A stretch of 64,000 nucleotides of DNA, from positions 1-64,000 of the forward strand of contig CALMVQ010000060.1 of the NCBI GenBank assembly GCA_937873135.1. The letters run 5' to 3'. The stretch's first letter is position 1; every line of letters begins with the position of its first letter. The notes below the pieces were generated by a model that saw only the letters and a list, made by a program, of their open reading frames with translations, searched no databases and had not been told where the DNA came from. This document shows, in pieces, positions 38,036 through 47,712 of this stretch. Source of the stretch: an uncultured Scytonema sp. GTDB lineage: Bacteria > Cyanobacteriota > Cyanobacteriia > Cyanobacteriales > Nostocaceae. Both the position numbers and the translations under genes were made by a program.

Positions 38036-38055
38036 GGGCGAACAGCCGTTCGCCC
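38036..38055. repeat. hairpin gggcgaac-agcc-gttcgccc
   Basis: Perfect 8-bp arms with a 4-nt loop. This is a widespread cyanobacterial intergenic palindrome. No gene-specific role is evident. Confidence 0.6.
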
Positions 38056-38256
38056 CTAGATGGGCATCTGTCGCATTCTTTTTTCAATTTGGTATAATTT
38101 ATCTAGTGCAGGCTGGCTGAAATAACTTACCAGTAAATTTCAAACCAAAAACTTGATATATAAGGATTTCATTATGAGTGCCTTTTGACTTTTTACTTTT
38201 GCCTTGTTGCACTAGCCATATCAAAAAAATCTTATTACCATAGTCATACAAATATG

Positions 38257-38360
38257 TATATATAGCAATCATAAATGATTCGTAAACGCCAAGATCCCCG
38301 ACTTCTGCGAAGTCGGGGATCTGAACAGCCAAAGTTTGTAACTCCAATAGGATTGCTATA
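38257..38360. repeat. palindromic element with 14-bp GC-rich stem
   Basis: A perfect stem agatccccgacttc (38292-38305) and gaagtcggggatct (38309-38322) with a 3-nt loop sits at the centre. Around it, atagcaatc at 38263 and gattgctat at about 38351 form outer inverted ends. This looks like a small non-autonomous element of a type common in Nostoc-like genomes. Confidence 0.65.
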
Positions 38361-38542
38361 TTAGTTCTAAATCATTCGTGAAGACATAGATTACTAACAA
38401 CTATATGTGAAGTTGGGTATCTGTAACTTCAATGTTCAGGATATCTCCACGGATCTCTATATAGCCCCACAACTAATCTCACCGAAGCTTTGAGGAGGTT
38501 AGGAGAGGTAAAAATAATGAGCAGATTAACAGAGAACTGGTA

Positions 38543-39400
38543 TTATCCATTAATCACTGAACCACCATTAGGATGTAAAACTTGACCTGTTATATAAGAA
38601 GAATCATCCGATGCTAAAAATACAAAGCTTGGTGCAACTTCTTCAGGTTGTCCGGGTCTTTCCATGGGAACTTCTTTGCCAAAACTTTCAACTTTCTCTT
38701 TGGGGAAAGTTGCGGGAATCAAAGGTGTCCAAATTGGACCAGGGGCTACAGCATTGACACGAATTTTCTTAGAGACTAGATTTTGTGATAAAGCACGAGT
38801 AAAAGCAACGATCGCACCTTTTGTTGAAGAGTAATCAAGCAGTTGCGGATTGCCTTTGTAAGCTGTCACGGATGTAGTATTGACGATCGCACTCCCTTCT
38901 TTAAGATGCTTTAACGCTGCTTTTGTCATAAAAAACATTGAGAAAATATTCGTGCGAAAAGTGCGTTCTAATTGTGATTCGCTAATATCCTCAATGCTTT
39001 CTTGCATATGTTGTTCGGCGGCGTTGTTGACCAAAATATCGAGTTTGCCAAGTTCATCCACCGTTTGTTGTATAGCTTGCTGACAAAAAGCTTCTTGACC
39101 AATGTCGCCTGCTATAACCACTGTGCGACGCCCTAATTTTTCCACTAACTGTTTCGTCTCTTTAGCATCGTCATGTTCGTTGAGGTAGAGAATTGCCACA
39201 TCTGCACCTTCTTTAGCAAATGCGATCGCCACAGCACGACCAATCCCGCTATCTGCACCCGTGATCAATGCGACTTTGTCTTTTAACTTGCCACTCCCTT
39301 GATACTGGGGATCGTCTGCTTTGGGTTTTGGCGTCATTTTCGATTCATCGCCTGGTAGTTCCTGTTCTTGTGGTGGTTGTGATGATTGTTCTTGTGACAT
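38543..39400 (-). CDS. short-chain dehydrogenase/reductase, YghA-like
   Basis: A 285-residue SDR with a hydrophilic N-terminal extension (MSQEQSSQPPQEQELPGDESK). The cofactor motif is ALITGADSGIGRAVAIAF, followed by NNAAEQH, and the catalytic pair is in DYSSTKGA. The C-terminal YITGQVLHPNGG is family-typical. The longer frame up to 39466 adds 22 residues of no family likeness, so the internal ATG is preferred. The group includes general stress dehydrogenases; the substrate is not known. Confidence 0.92.
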   Translation of the reverse strand: MSQEQSSQPPQEQELPGDESKMTPKPKADDPQYQGSGKLKDKVALITGADSGIGRAVAIAFAKEGADVAILYLNEHDDAKETKQLVEKLGRRTVVIAGDIGQEAFCQQAIQQTVDELGKLDILVNNAAEQHMQESIEDISESQLERTFRTNIFSMFFMTKAALKHLKEGSAIVNTTSVTAYKGNPQLLDYSSTKGAIVAFTRALSQNLVSKKIRVNAVAPGPIWTPLIPATFPKEKVESFGKEVPMERPGQPEEVAPSFVFLASDDSSYITGQVLHPNGGSVING

Positions 39401-39830
39401 GATGATGGTGTATCCTGTATAGTTATTTAATTCAAAACTAAACCTTGGATCAAAAATTAAATCCAAGGTTTAACGTTGTATGTATTTGCTTGTAATTCCT
39501 AACCTTGCTTTTTTGCCCCTGGTTTTATACCAATATACTCATTGTTAAAGCCACTGTACAATGGTTATAATTAACTTTACTTATATAGCAAGGAAAGTCA
39601 CTACAAAACTCCCCGAAGGTAAAAAAGTTCTCCTCTCCACCCTTCTTTTTAAATTTAATTCTTATATGCTTCAAGTTTATCAATCTAAAGAAATAAAACA
39701 AATTTATCTAAATTCTGCCTTAAGAGGAACGTAAAAAGTAAAGTTATCTCATAATGAAAATAACGTTAATTGCCTTTTTTGTTTAAAATGAGCACACTAA
39801 TTGCTTGGGTTATGTCTTTGGGTAGAGTAA
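39401..39830. other. gene-free gap between SDR and PGM1-like genes
   Basis: AT-rich divergent region. No ORF, strong palindrome or recognisable operator seen. It should contain the promoters of both flanking genes. Confidence 0.4.
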
Positions 39831-39938
39831 GTGAAGCCGCACAATCATCAGAACGGGCAGGCTTGCCTAAATAAACGATCATCTTTTTGGTTGAGTCAAC
39901 CAGAGCAAGGAAGTGGTAGAGTAATCAACATTAATACT

Positions 39939-41549
39939 ATGCAAATGCTTAATATTTCTGAGACAGAACAAATTGAAAAGTTTCGGCATCTTCAGTTAAG
40001 TTTGCGCGATCGCTGGAAAACTCTCGACTCATTAGATGATAGCGATGCGGATATTTTAGTCATTCCCTCGCTGAGTATTGACCAACGCGAACTCAGAAAA
40101 ATTGAAGGCTGCGAGCATTATGAAGAACGTCTGCTTTTTTCGTTAATTCGGTTGCGAAATCCTCGCACGAGACTGATTTACGTCACATCAATGCCACTGC
40201 ATCCCAGTATTATTGATTACTATTTACAATTGTTGCCGGGAATTCCTTTTTCTCACGCTCGCAATCGCTTGCTGCTCCTTTCTACTTACGATTCGTCTCT
40301 AAAACCATTGACTCAAAAGATTTTAGAACGTCCTCGTTTGGTAGAGCGGATTCAGCAAGCTTTGAGGCTGGAAAAATCATATATGATCTGCTATAATTCT
40401 GACGTTTACGAAGCAGAATTATCTGTGAAATTGAATGTACCACTGTACGCATCAGCTCCAGATTTACAGATTTGGGGCAGTAAAAGTGGCAGTCGGCAAA
40501 TTTTTGCAGAAAGTGAAGTTCCACATCCTGATGGCAGTGATCGGGTTTGGAATCATACAGATTTGGCAGAAGCGGCTGTTGAGTTATGGGAACGCCAACC
40601 AACATTGAAGCGGATTGTGGTCAAACTCAACGAAGGCATTTCTGGAGAAGGAAATGCGCTGCTGGATCTTAGACCAATTGCGAATTTAGCACCTCCGGGT
40701 GGTTCTCATAGTGAACGTATCGCCGCAATTAGCGATGGCTTCTCAACTATGAACTTTCAAGCAAAACAAGAGCATTGGGAGAATTTCAAAGGACGCCTCA
40801 CCGAGATAGGGGGAATTGTCGAAGCATTTGTAGAAGGGGAAATCAAGCGATCGCCCAGTGTGCAAGGACGCATTTCACCCAATGGCGATGTGGAAATCCT
40901 CTCAACCCACGATCAAATTCTTGGCGGGCCTGACGGTCAGATTTACCTTGGTTGCCGATTTCCAGCAGATGAATCATATAGACTGCAATTACAACAACTC
41001 GGCTTAAAAATTGGCAGAACCTTGGCAAAAAAAGGTGCATTAGAAAGATTTGGAGTTGATTTTATTACTGTAGATCAAGGTAATGGACAGTGGGATATTC
41101 AAGCAATTGAAATTAACCTACGTAAGGGCGGTACTACCCATCCGTTCATGAGTCTAAAATTATTAACTAACGGTCGCTACGATCTCTCATCTGGTTCCTT
41201 TTACAGTCAGCAAGGGCGTCAAAAATACTACATTGCTACTGACAACCTTCAAAAGGAGCGCTATCAAGGACTCCTACCTGACGACTTTATGGACATTATC
41301 GCCCACCAAAGGTTGCACTTTGATAGTGGAACCGAAACAGGCACGGTCTTTCATCTAATGGGTTCTCTTTCCCAATTTGGTAAATTGGGATTAACCAGCA
41401 TTGGTGATTCTCCTCAACAAGCAGAAGAAATTTACAACAAAGTCATCAAAGTTCTTGATGAAGAAACCCGAACTAGCAAAAATAAAGATCTCCCCTCGTC
41501 TGGAGAATATATGTTTCCTATGAGTTGGGATGGAAGTGCCGTAAGCTGA
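39939..41549 (+). CDS. PGM1-like ATP-grasp peptide ligase
   Basis: About 536 residues. The N-terminal domain has RLIYVTSMPLHPSIIDYYLQLLPG; a C-terminal ATP-grasp region has RIVVKLNEGISGEGNALLDL, EAFVEGEIKRSP and FGVDFITVD followed by AIEINLRKGGTTHPF. This matches the PGM1-related ligase family; PGM1 joins a nonproteinogenic amino acid to a peptide in pheganomycin synthesis. Here no precursor peptide or modification gene is beside it, so the substrate is unknown. The ATG at 39939 is preferred; a GTG at 39831 would add 36 residues without likeness. A kinase gene follows in the same direction. Confidence 0.85.
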   Translation: MQMLNISETEQIEKFRHLQLSLRDRWKTLDSLDDSDADILVIPSLSIDQRELRKIEGCEHYEERLLFSLIRLRNPRTRLIYVTSMPLHPSIIDYYLQLLPGIPFSHARNRLLLLSTYDSSLKPLTQKILERPRLVERIQQALRLEKSYMICYNSDVYEAELSVKLNVPLYASAPDLQIWGSKSGSRQIFAESEVPHPDGSDRVWNHTDLAEAAVELWERQPTLKRIVVKLNEGISGEGNALLDLRPIANLAPPGGSHSERIAAISDGFSTMNFQAKQEHWENFKGRLTEIGGIVEAFVEGEIKRSPSVQGRISPNGDVEILSTHDQILGGPDGQIYLGCRFPADESYRLQLQQLGLKIGRTLAKKGALERFGVDFITVDQGNGQWDIQAIEINLRKGGTTHPFMSLKLLTNGRYDLSSGSFYSQQGRQKYYIATDNLQKERYQGLLPDDFMDIIAHQRLHFDSGTETGTVFHLMGSLSQFGKLGLTSIGDSPQQAEEIYNKVIKVLDEETRTSKNKDLPSSGEYMFPMSWDGSAVS

Positions 41550-41720
41550 GTACGAAGTGAGAAACGATGCGACTAAGGTAAAAGCTTTGACTTCGGGACC
41601 CAAACGATGAGATGGTTGATGATGCAACGCTAGAGTCCTCAATTTTTTTCCCAAGCCAAATTCCCCACGTCCTACTCCCTATTTGTGTACAATCGACACA
41701 GCACCTGTTCTTGAACTGCT

Positions 41721-43427
41721 GTGTCTCTGGTAAATCTAAGTGCAAGTCACTGCATAAATCCAAATTGTGCGCGTCCTTATCCCCAGCCTTGGGGAAACAA
41801 ATTTTGTAATAGCTGTGGCGCATCGCTTCAGCTTATAGAGCGTTATGTTCCACTCCAGCGTTTAGGCTCGGGAGGATTTGCCCAAATTTATACAGTTTGG
41901 GATCAAAAGACGCAAACGGAAAAGGTTCTGAAAGTTTTGGTAGAAGCTTCTTTGAAGGCACGAGAACTGTTCGCTCAAGAAGCCGCCGTTTTAAGTAGCT
42001 TACGGCATCCGAGTGTGCCTAGAGTGAATGCTGATGGTTATTTTGTTATCGATCTAGGTAATCCAAATCCAGATCAGCTACCTTGTCTGGTGATGGAAAA
42101 AATCCATGGTCATACTCTGGAGGAAGTATTCCAGCAGTATCCTCAAGGGTGTCCCCAGGAGTCGGTATTACACTGGTTTACCTCTACTGTGGAGATTTTA
42201 CAAGAGCTACATAAACGCAAAATTCTTCACCGCGATATTAAACCTTCTAATTTAATGCTGCGATCGCCACTCGGTACCCAAAATTCTGGTGGTTGGGGGG
42301 ATCGTCTCGTACTGATTGATTTTGGTGGAGCAAAACAATTTAGTTCCAAATTCTTTCGTTCTCAGTCTTCTTCAACTCGCTTATACTCTTCTGGCTACAG
42401 TCCACCAGAACAAATTGCTGGGGGTAATGTCGGACCGGCTACCGATTTCTACGCTCTTGGTCGCACAATGATTGAGATGTTAACGGGTCAATCTTTTTTG
42501 AAGTTGGAAGATCCCTTGACTGGGGAGTTGCACTGGCGAAAGCATGTGAATGTTCATCCCGAACTAGCAGACTTGCTGGATGAGATGGTGCAGGAGAACG
42601 TGCGATCGCGTCCAGCCAACGCAGCAATTATCAAAAAACGTTTAGCAAAGATTTCTCAACCATCACTGTTAGAGTTATCGATAAAGTTTTTATCCGACTT
42701 GGAAAAAACTTTTAGGCAAGCACTTGTTGATTTTACTCAAGCCACTGGCAACAGTATTCTGTTTGTCTTAACGACAATTTTCAAGATTTTTCTCGCCTGT
42801 CTGGACACAATTTGGACAATGCTTCTGACTGGCGTTGGTGCTGTTTTTGGGACAGTGTCCGGATTTGTTTTGGCCAATCATCTGAACTTGGATCAAAGGG
42901 TACTCGAAATTTTCTTTGGTCAGATACCCTCCGTTTTACCAAATACTCAAGGTTTTTTGGCTTCAGAGATTCTGTTATTTGCAGGTGCTGGTTTAGGAAC
43001 TGCTTGGGGACTCGTGATAGCAGGAGGTTTTGGTCAGCGACGACAGTTTGTGGTGGCGTCGTTCATGGGTGTTATCGGTTATGGAATTGGTTGCTTAGTT
43101 TTACAAATAACGACACCAAAAAGCGCTGTTGATGGGTTAGTGGGATTGATTTTAGCCGCAGTTTCCTTACTTACCCTCGGTTTAGGTCTTCGCAGCCATC
43201 ACATAGTTCATGCTGTGATTGCTGCATTTGGCACTGCGATCATCTTCTCTGGTTTAATAACTTTAGGGTTGCCAACCAATTTATTCCAGTTCTTAAGTCC
43301 ATTACACTGGGGGGATTTGTGGCTTCCTGTGACTTTTTTTGGTTTTTTAGGTGTGTTCCTGAGCTTCTGGCTCGGTGTGAGTTACTACCTAATTGTGCCC
43401 GGTTTGCGCTTTTTGGGATGGCGTTAG
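41721..43427 (+). CDS. zinc-ribbon Ser/Thr protein kinase with membrane tail
   Basis: A 568-residue Hanks-type kinase starting with GTG. A four-cysteine zinc ribbon (Cys11, Cys16, Cys29, Cys32) opens the protein. The kinase domain has the glycine loop GSGGFA (49-54), Lys71, the catalytic HRDIKPSN (170-177) and DFGG (200-203), so all key residues are present. After about residue 330 come several hydrophobic segments, giving a multi-pass membrane tail. This architecture is common in cyanobacteria. It lies 171 bp downstream of the PGM1-like ligase and may share its regulation. Confidence 0.93.
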   Translation: MSLVNLSASHCINPNCARPYPQPWGNKFCNSCGASLQLIERYVPLQRLGSGGFAQIYTVWDQKTQTEKVLKVLVEASLKARELFAQEAAVLSSLRHPSVPRVNADGYFVIDLGNPNPDQLPCLVMEKIHGHTLEEVFQQYPQGCPQESVLHWFTSTVEILQELHKRKILHRDIKPSNLMLRSPLGTQNSGGWGDRLVLIDFGGAKQFSSKFFRSQSSSTRLYSSGYSPPEQIAGGNVGPATDFYALGRTMIEMLTGQSFLKLEDPLTGELHWRKHVNVHPELADLLDEMVQENVRSRPANAAIIKKRLAKISQPSLLELSIKFLSDLEKTFRQALVDFTQATGNSILFVLTTIFKIFLACLDTIWTMLLTGVGAVFGTVSGFVLANHLNLDQRVLEIFFGQIPSVLPNTQGFLASEILLFAGAGLGTAWGLVIAGGFGQRRQFVVASFMGVIGYGIGCLVLQITTPKSAVDGLVGLILAAVSLLTLGLGLRSHHIVHAVIAAFGTAIIFSGLITLGLPTNLFQFLSPLHWGDLWLPVTFFGFLGVFLSFWLGVSYYLIVPGLRFLGWR

Positions 43428-43579
43428 AAGTCAGGAGACAACAAACGGGAGCCTCCCTGGCGTTTTTTAGGTTAGTTATTAGCAGCAATATTTTGAGAAG
43501 CTGATGGTTCTTTTGAAGCTTCTCTAAAAGTTCCAGGTAGCTGTATTCCAAGCGCTACCATTTTTGTTGCCATAAACAT

Positions 43580-43762
43580 CTACAAAGACAACCACAATAA
43601 ATGGTTACTGTGAAACTGTAAAGCAACTCCAGCTACTGGTAGGTATCCTACCACAATTGAGACAACACTCATGTTGCGAAGGGTACGCCCCTCGGCTAAA
43701 CCTAGGAAGTAGCCTTTTAGGAGAAAAGTCACTGAACTAAATCCTAAGACAAACAGATACAT
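43580..43762 (-). CDS. small two-helix membrane protein
   Basis: A 60-residue ORF starting MYLFVLGFSSVTFLLKGYFLGLAEG, with a second hydrophobic segment (VVSIVVGYLPVAGVALQF). The polar GRTLRNM loop between is basic, consistent with a cytoplasmic loop. An upstream in-frame ATG at 43837 would overlap the end of the neighbouring gene by 56 bases and is less likely. The preferred start is 20 bases after that gene's stop, so the two may be co-transcribed. Family not recognised. Confidence 0.55.
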   Translation of the reverse strand: MYLFVLGFSSVTFLLKGYFLGLAEGRTLRNMSVVSIVVGYLPVAGVALQFHSNHLLWLSL

Positions 43763-43781
43763 GCAGAGACTGCATTGAGTG

Positions 43782-44867
43782 TCAAGGCCATTTGGGTATG
43801 TCGGTTGTATGTTGCCACAGCCAGAAGCTAGCAGCATCCATCAGGGCATCGCTTTGCAGCCGCCTTGAATCTTTGAAGAAAGCTGAACTCAGTTTCTGAT
43901 CTAGAATGTGGGTTGCCAGTAACCTGAGTGCTTTGGGTTCGTCGTCAAAAATCGACTCGGCATAGACGATCCGATCTTCTCGTTCCGCTCCATGACCCTG
44001 AAATTCGTTGAACACGCGCTCGAAGTATTGAGTGACAAGCTCACCGTGTCGTGCTTGATGAACGCTACTTATCACCACATAGGGAGATTCCCATCGCTCT
44101 TTCGCTAGCAAGCTTTTGATTTTCTCATTGAGAAATTCTAATTTCTCGGCTGCTGCCGAATTTATGCCTTCTACAATTTTGGACTTAACTAGGCGAACAT
44201 AGTTGTTTAGCTTATCACTATTTATGCGTCCTTCCACTAAAACTTGATTAATGTATTCTATCGAGTCTGTGATCAGAGATTTCTGGTTATCGATAATATT
44301 TTGATGCCAATTTTCTTCAGTGAGACCTTTTAAGGCTTGTTCTAATAAGTTAGAGCGTTGTCCCAAAAAATACCTAAGAGAATCTGTCAGTTTCTGACCT
44401 TCATAGGCTTGTAAAGTCACATAAAGAGCTAGGGGATGATGCTCAATAGCCTTGAGCTGGTTATAGAGAGGAGGGATAAATTGTTGTTCTTCCCTCTTAC
44501 CATTGTGGTATATGATTAAATTGTTCATTGTAAAGATAAGTACCGTTGGACCTCCTGGTTTTCCGAAGGTAGAGATGATTTCAGCAATTACCCTGTCATA
44601 GTCTTCATGGAATTTTTGGTTAACCTCTGCCAATATTCCGCTTTTCGGCTCAAATAGAAATTGTTTTTCAACAAAAGCTGGGCTAAGGTCTTCGGATAAT
44701 TTTTGGTTGACCTCTCCCGCTATACCGCTTGCCGGAGAAAGTCCCTGAGCCAGGACCCAACTTGTACTCTCCCCAAAGATGACGATAAGAGCGAATAATA
44801 CCAAGCAAGAGGTTGTCAAAAACTTGCGAATTTTGTGACGATAATATTCATTGGTTGACATCAGCAA
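43782..44867 (-). CDS. unrecognised secreted protein with internal repeat
   Basis: A 361-residue protein with an N-terminal signal sequence or anchor (basic YRHKIRKF then hydrophobic LVLFALIVIFG). After it comes an imperfect duplication: SGIAGEVNQKLSEDL and, 29 residues on, SGILAEVNQKFHEDY. The rest is mixed helical with SLRYFLGQRSNLLEQALKGL, AAAEKLEFLNEKIKSLLAKERW and a C-terminal DAASFWLWQHTTD. No known domain is recognised. A second Met at residue 3 is an alternative start. The small membrane gene follows. Function unknown. Confidence 0.65.
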   Translation of the reverse strand: MLMSTNEYYRHKIRKFLTTSCLVLFALIVIFGESTSWVLAQGLSPASGIAGEVNQKLSEDLSPAFVEKQFLFEPKSGILAEVNQKFHEDYDRVIAEIISTFGKPGGPTVLIFTMNNLIIYHNGKREEQQFIPPLYNQLKAIEHHPLALYVTLQAYEGQKLTDSLRYFLGQRSNLLEQALKGLTEENWHQNIIDNQKSLITDSIEYINQVLVEGRINSDKLNNYVRLVKSKIVEGINSAAAEKLEFLNEKIKSLLAKERWESPYVVISSVHQARHGELVTQYFERVFNEFQGHGAEREDRIVYAESIFDDEPKALRLLATHILDQKLSSAFFKDSRRLQSDALMDAASFWLWQHTTDIPKWP

Positions 44868-45474
44868 TTTCCTCTTTTTACGCCATCTTTACGCCTTTTA
44901 AAGGCAAACGTGATTATCCAGCGCAACCTGAGCAATCAGGATATTAAGACTGAAAGGTCGCGCATAATCACAGCGAGTGCGCGGACGGAGAGTGTCAAAC
45001 CACCGATGATTGGTCATGGCGGCGATAATGCCCTTCCCGACTCTCCATATATTATGATCCCCCCTTACCGCTTTACAATTTGGCAAGGGGGGATCTCATG
45101 TTTCGGAATCTATAGAGTTTCGGTATAGCTATTGTTGACACTTCCACAATTAGAAGCATTGGAATTCAATGGTTCTAAAAGCTAACTTGCTAATTGCAAG
45201 CAACTTGCTGGGCTGGCATTTGCGGGGTGTCAACTCCCTTGACTTTCTCAGCCCAATGAATTGTTTGAGTCAGCTAGTCGCTTTGCACAACTGCTGATAA
45301 ATTCATTCTAAGAGTCATTATATAATTTCGACTATGCATCATATCAGAATTTACAATGTTTTAACAACTTTTTTATCAGTTCTTCATACTTCCGAGCTGC
45401 TGAACTGGTCTTGTGTGTAACGATAGCAGTACATCATGAAGTAAACTTTCAACTTTTGAGCTATTCGTAAAAAC
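44868..45474. other. gene-poor gap with GC-rich hairpin
   Basis: No convincing gene; overlapping frames of 60-70 codons on both strands lack protein-like features. A perfect 11-bp stem gatcccccctt (45056-45066) and aaggggggatc (45085-45095) is present and belongs to the dispersed repeat class. Confidence 0.45.
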
Positions 45475-46038
45475 ATGAACCTTAAGATCGCCGCTACTAT
45501 TGTACTGTTAGCTTGTTTTGGGTTTACAAAGCAAGTTTTTGCAGCCAACCCGCAAGATCTGGCCCAGCTGAAGGCAACGAGTACTTGTCCCCGTTGTGAT
45601 TTGAGTGGTGCAGATCTAACTCAATTTAATCTGAAAAATGCAAATTTGCGAAATGCTAATTTGAACAGAGCTAATTTATCTCAAGCTAATCTTAGCAATG
45701 CGGATTTCACTGGTGCAGATTTGGAAGCTGCAGTATTGAGATCCGCAAATTTATCAGGCGCTTCCTTTACGGGTGCAAATCTAAAATCGGCATCTTTAGA
45801 AAATGCTGATTTGAGTAATACTGGTTTCATCAGCGCTAATTTAGCCGCAGCTAACATGAAAGGTGCCACCACAGACTTTACCAATTTCCGTGGAGCAAAC
45901 TACCAACTGACAACTCTGCCCACTGGCGTCGTGACTTCTAACAAACCTTATTGGTGGTCGTTAGAGCGTACAAATTCTAGGGAATGTAACAAATTTAAAC
46001 ACGAAAATAGCACTGGTTCAACCTGTTACTCACAATAG
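45475..46038 (+). CDS. secreted pentapeptide-repeat protein
   Basis: A 187-residue protein with a signal peptide (MNLKIAATIVLLACFGFTK, cleavage after VFA). A CPRC pair near the N-terminus of the mature protein is followed by about 14 pentapeptides of the A(D/N)Lxx type, for example NANLRNANLNRANLSQANLS, forming a right-handed beta helix. The C-terminal part after residue 130 is non-repetitive and contains two more cysteines. Such proteins are numerous in cyanobacteria; the role here is unknown. Confidence 0.92.
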   Translation: MNLKIAATIVLLACFGFTKQVFAANPQDLAQLKATSTCPRCDLSGADLTQFNLKNANLRNANLNRANLSQANLSNADFTGADLEAAVLRSANLSGASFTGANLKSASLENADLSNTGFISANLAAANMKGATTDFTNFRGANYQLTTLPTGVVTSNKPYWWSLERTNSRECNKFKHENSTGSTCYSQ

Positions 46039-46234
46039 AGAAAAAGAGGTGAGCGTTCTCAAGCAGGGGGAGAGGGAGATAAATAATTTCTAACTCCTGT
46101 AGAAACGCTTTAAACAGCGTGTCTATACTCCTATTTCTTGACTCCTCGCTAAGTAGTTTTGTATCAATCATTACGAGAAAATGGTTGTTCTGTTCTTTAT
46201 GATGAAGAAAAAGCGTAGAGATTTGAACTGATCA

Positions 46235-47419
46235 ATGCTTACCCAAATTAAAGACTTAGCCACAAAACTAGCGCCTCGCTTAATTGAAATTCGCCGTCAC
46301 ATTCACACTCACCCAGAACTCAGCGGTCAGGAGTCCCAAACAGCCGCCTTCGTTGCTGGTGTATTATCTTCTAATGGTCTTTACGTACAAGAGAGAGTGG
46401 GCAAAACGGGCGTTATTGGAGAATTACAAGGAACTAACAAAGATAGCCGCTTATTAGCAGTTCGTACCGATATGGATGCCTTGCCAATACAAGAACGCAC
46501 TAGTTTGGAATACGCATCTCGAGTAAAAGGAATTATGCACGCTTGCGGTCACGATGTCCATACGACGGTTGGCTTAGGAACAGCAATGGTTCTGTCTCAG
46601 ATGTCAGAGGAGTTGCCAGGTAAAGTACGATTTTTGTTTCAGCCAGCAGAGGAAATTGCCCAAGGTGCAAACTGGATGGTGGCAGATCGGGCGATGGAAA
46701 ATGCTTCAGCAATATTAGGCCTTCATGTTTTTCCCTCTATTCCTGCAGGTTCTATTGGTGTACGTTACGGAGCATTGACTGCTGCTGCTGATGAATTAGA
46801 GATTATCATTGTTGGAGAATCTGGGCATGGCGCTCGCCCACATCAAGCAATTGATGCTATCTGGATTGCTTCACAAGTGATTACCACTCTCCAGCAAGCA
46901 ATTAGTCGAACCCAGAATCCTTTACGTCCTGTTGTCTTAAGCATTGGGCAAATTAATGGTGGCAGAGCGCCAAATGTAATTGCCGATCGCGTACAACTAT
47001 TGGGGACTGTGCGATCGCTACATCCCGAAACACGTAACAATCTTCCTGACTGGATTGAAAAAATTGTTGCCAGTGTGTGTGATTCCAATGGCGCGAAATA
47101 TGAAGTGAATTATCGTCGGGGGGTACCAAGTGTACAAAATGATTATACCCTGACACAGTTGTTGCAATCAGCCGCAGAAGAAGCTTGGGGTAGCGATCGC
47201 GTCCAAGTCTTACCCGAACCATCTCTGGGTTCTGAAGATTTTTCTGTTTATTTGGAACATGCACCTGGTTCCATGTTTCGCTTGGGTGTAGGCTTCAAAG
47301 ATCGAGCTATTAATCATCCATTACACCATCCCCAGTTTGAAGTTGATGAATCTTCTATTGTGACCGGAGTTGTCACCCTCGCATACACGGTTTACAAATA
47401 CTGGCAAAATTCAGACTAG
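46235..47419 (+). CDS. M20-family amidohydrolase (HipO/IAA-amino-acid hydrolase-like)
   Basis: A 394-residue zinc or manganese peptidase-like enzyme that hydrolyses N-acyl amino acids. Metal-binding motifs are HACGHDVHTTVGLG and QPAEEIAQGA; the dimerisation lid region includes ESGHGARPHQAIDAIWIAS. The C-terminal SLGSEDFSVYLEHAPGSMFRLG carries further ligands. It starts at the ATG at 46235. Physiological substrate cannot be set from sequence; amidohydrolases of this type act on acylated amino acids including auxin conjugates. Confidence 0.93.
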   Translation: MLTQIKDLATKLAPRLIEIRRHIHTHPELSGQESQTAAFVAGVLSSNGLYVQERVGKTGVIGELQGTNKDSRLLAVRTDMDALPIQERTSLEYASRVKGIMHACGHDVHTTVGLGTAMVLSQMSEELPGKVRFLFQPAEEIAQGANWMVADRAMENASAILGLHVFPSIPAGSIGVRYGALTAAADELEIIIVGESGHGARPHQAIDAIWIASQVITTLQQAISRTQNPLRPVVLSIGQINGGRAPNVIADRVQLLGTVRSLHPETRNNLPDWIEKIVASVCDSNGAKYEVNYRRGVPSVQNDYTLTQLLQSAAEEAWGSDRVQVLPEPSLGSEDFSVYLEHAPGSMFRLGVGFKDRAINHPLHHPQFEVDESSIVTGVVTLAYTVYKYWQNSD

Positions 47420-47642
47420 TACCGCACGGCGAAAGTCACTCATTCAAAAGTCACTCATTCAAAAGTATTATGGAATGGGCTTTTTACCGATTTTAAATGG
47501 TTGCTCTATTTCCGCCGACTTGTACTAGTAATCTATCAACGCAAAAATGCTGGGAGCAGATGTGCCCTTGAGTTGAGTATAGATAACATCCGAGTACATC
47601 CGCTCCTATGCCCGTACAAGAGTAGGGAAACAACAAATAAAA

Positions 47643-47670
47643 ACTCCCATTACTATTATGATGGGAGTTA
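47643..47670 (-). terminator. rho-independent terminator of the hemerythrin gene
   Basis: Perfect 9-bp stem aactcccat (47643-47651) and atgggagtt (47662-47670). Read on the minus strand the stem is followed by a T-rich run (ttttatttg). It lies about 40 bp past the stop codon of the hemerythrin gene. Confidence 0.75.
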
Positions 47671-47712
47671 TAAATTCAGTTCTGTAAAAAAGCGAAACGC
47701 TTCTTTATTTAT

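Larger units (their letters stand above)
37839..38542. other. gene-free gap with hairpins
   Basis: No supported gene. It holds a hairpin gggcgaac/gttcgccc at 38036-38055 and a larger palindromic element around 38257-38360. It is the place where devB would be expected, but I found no trace of an HlyD-like protein. Confidence 0.5.

Noticed and set aside
44898-45128. Overlapping frames on both strands near 45 kb
   Set aside because: They cover each other and a GC-rich palindrome; neither looks like a protein or a transposase remnant.
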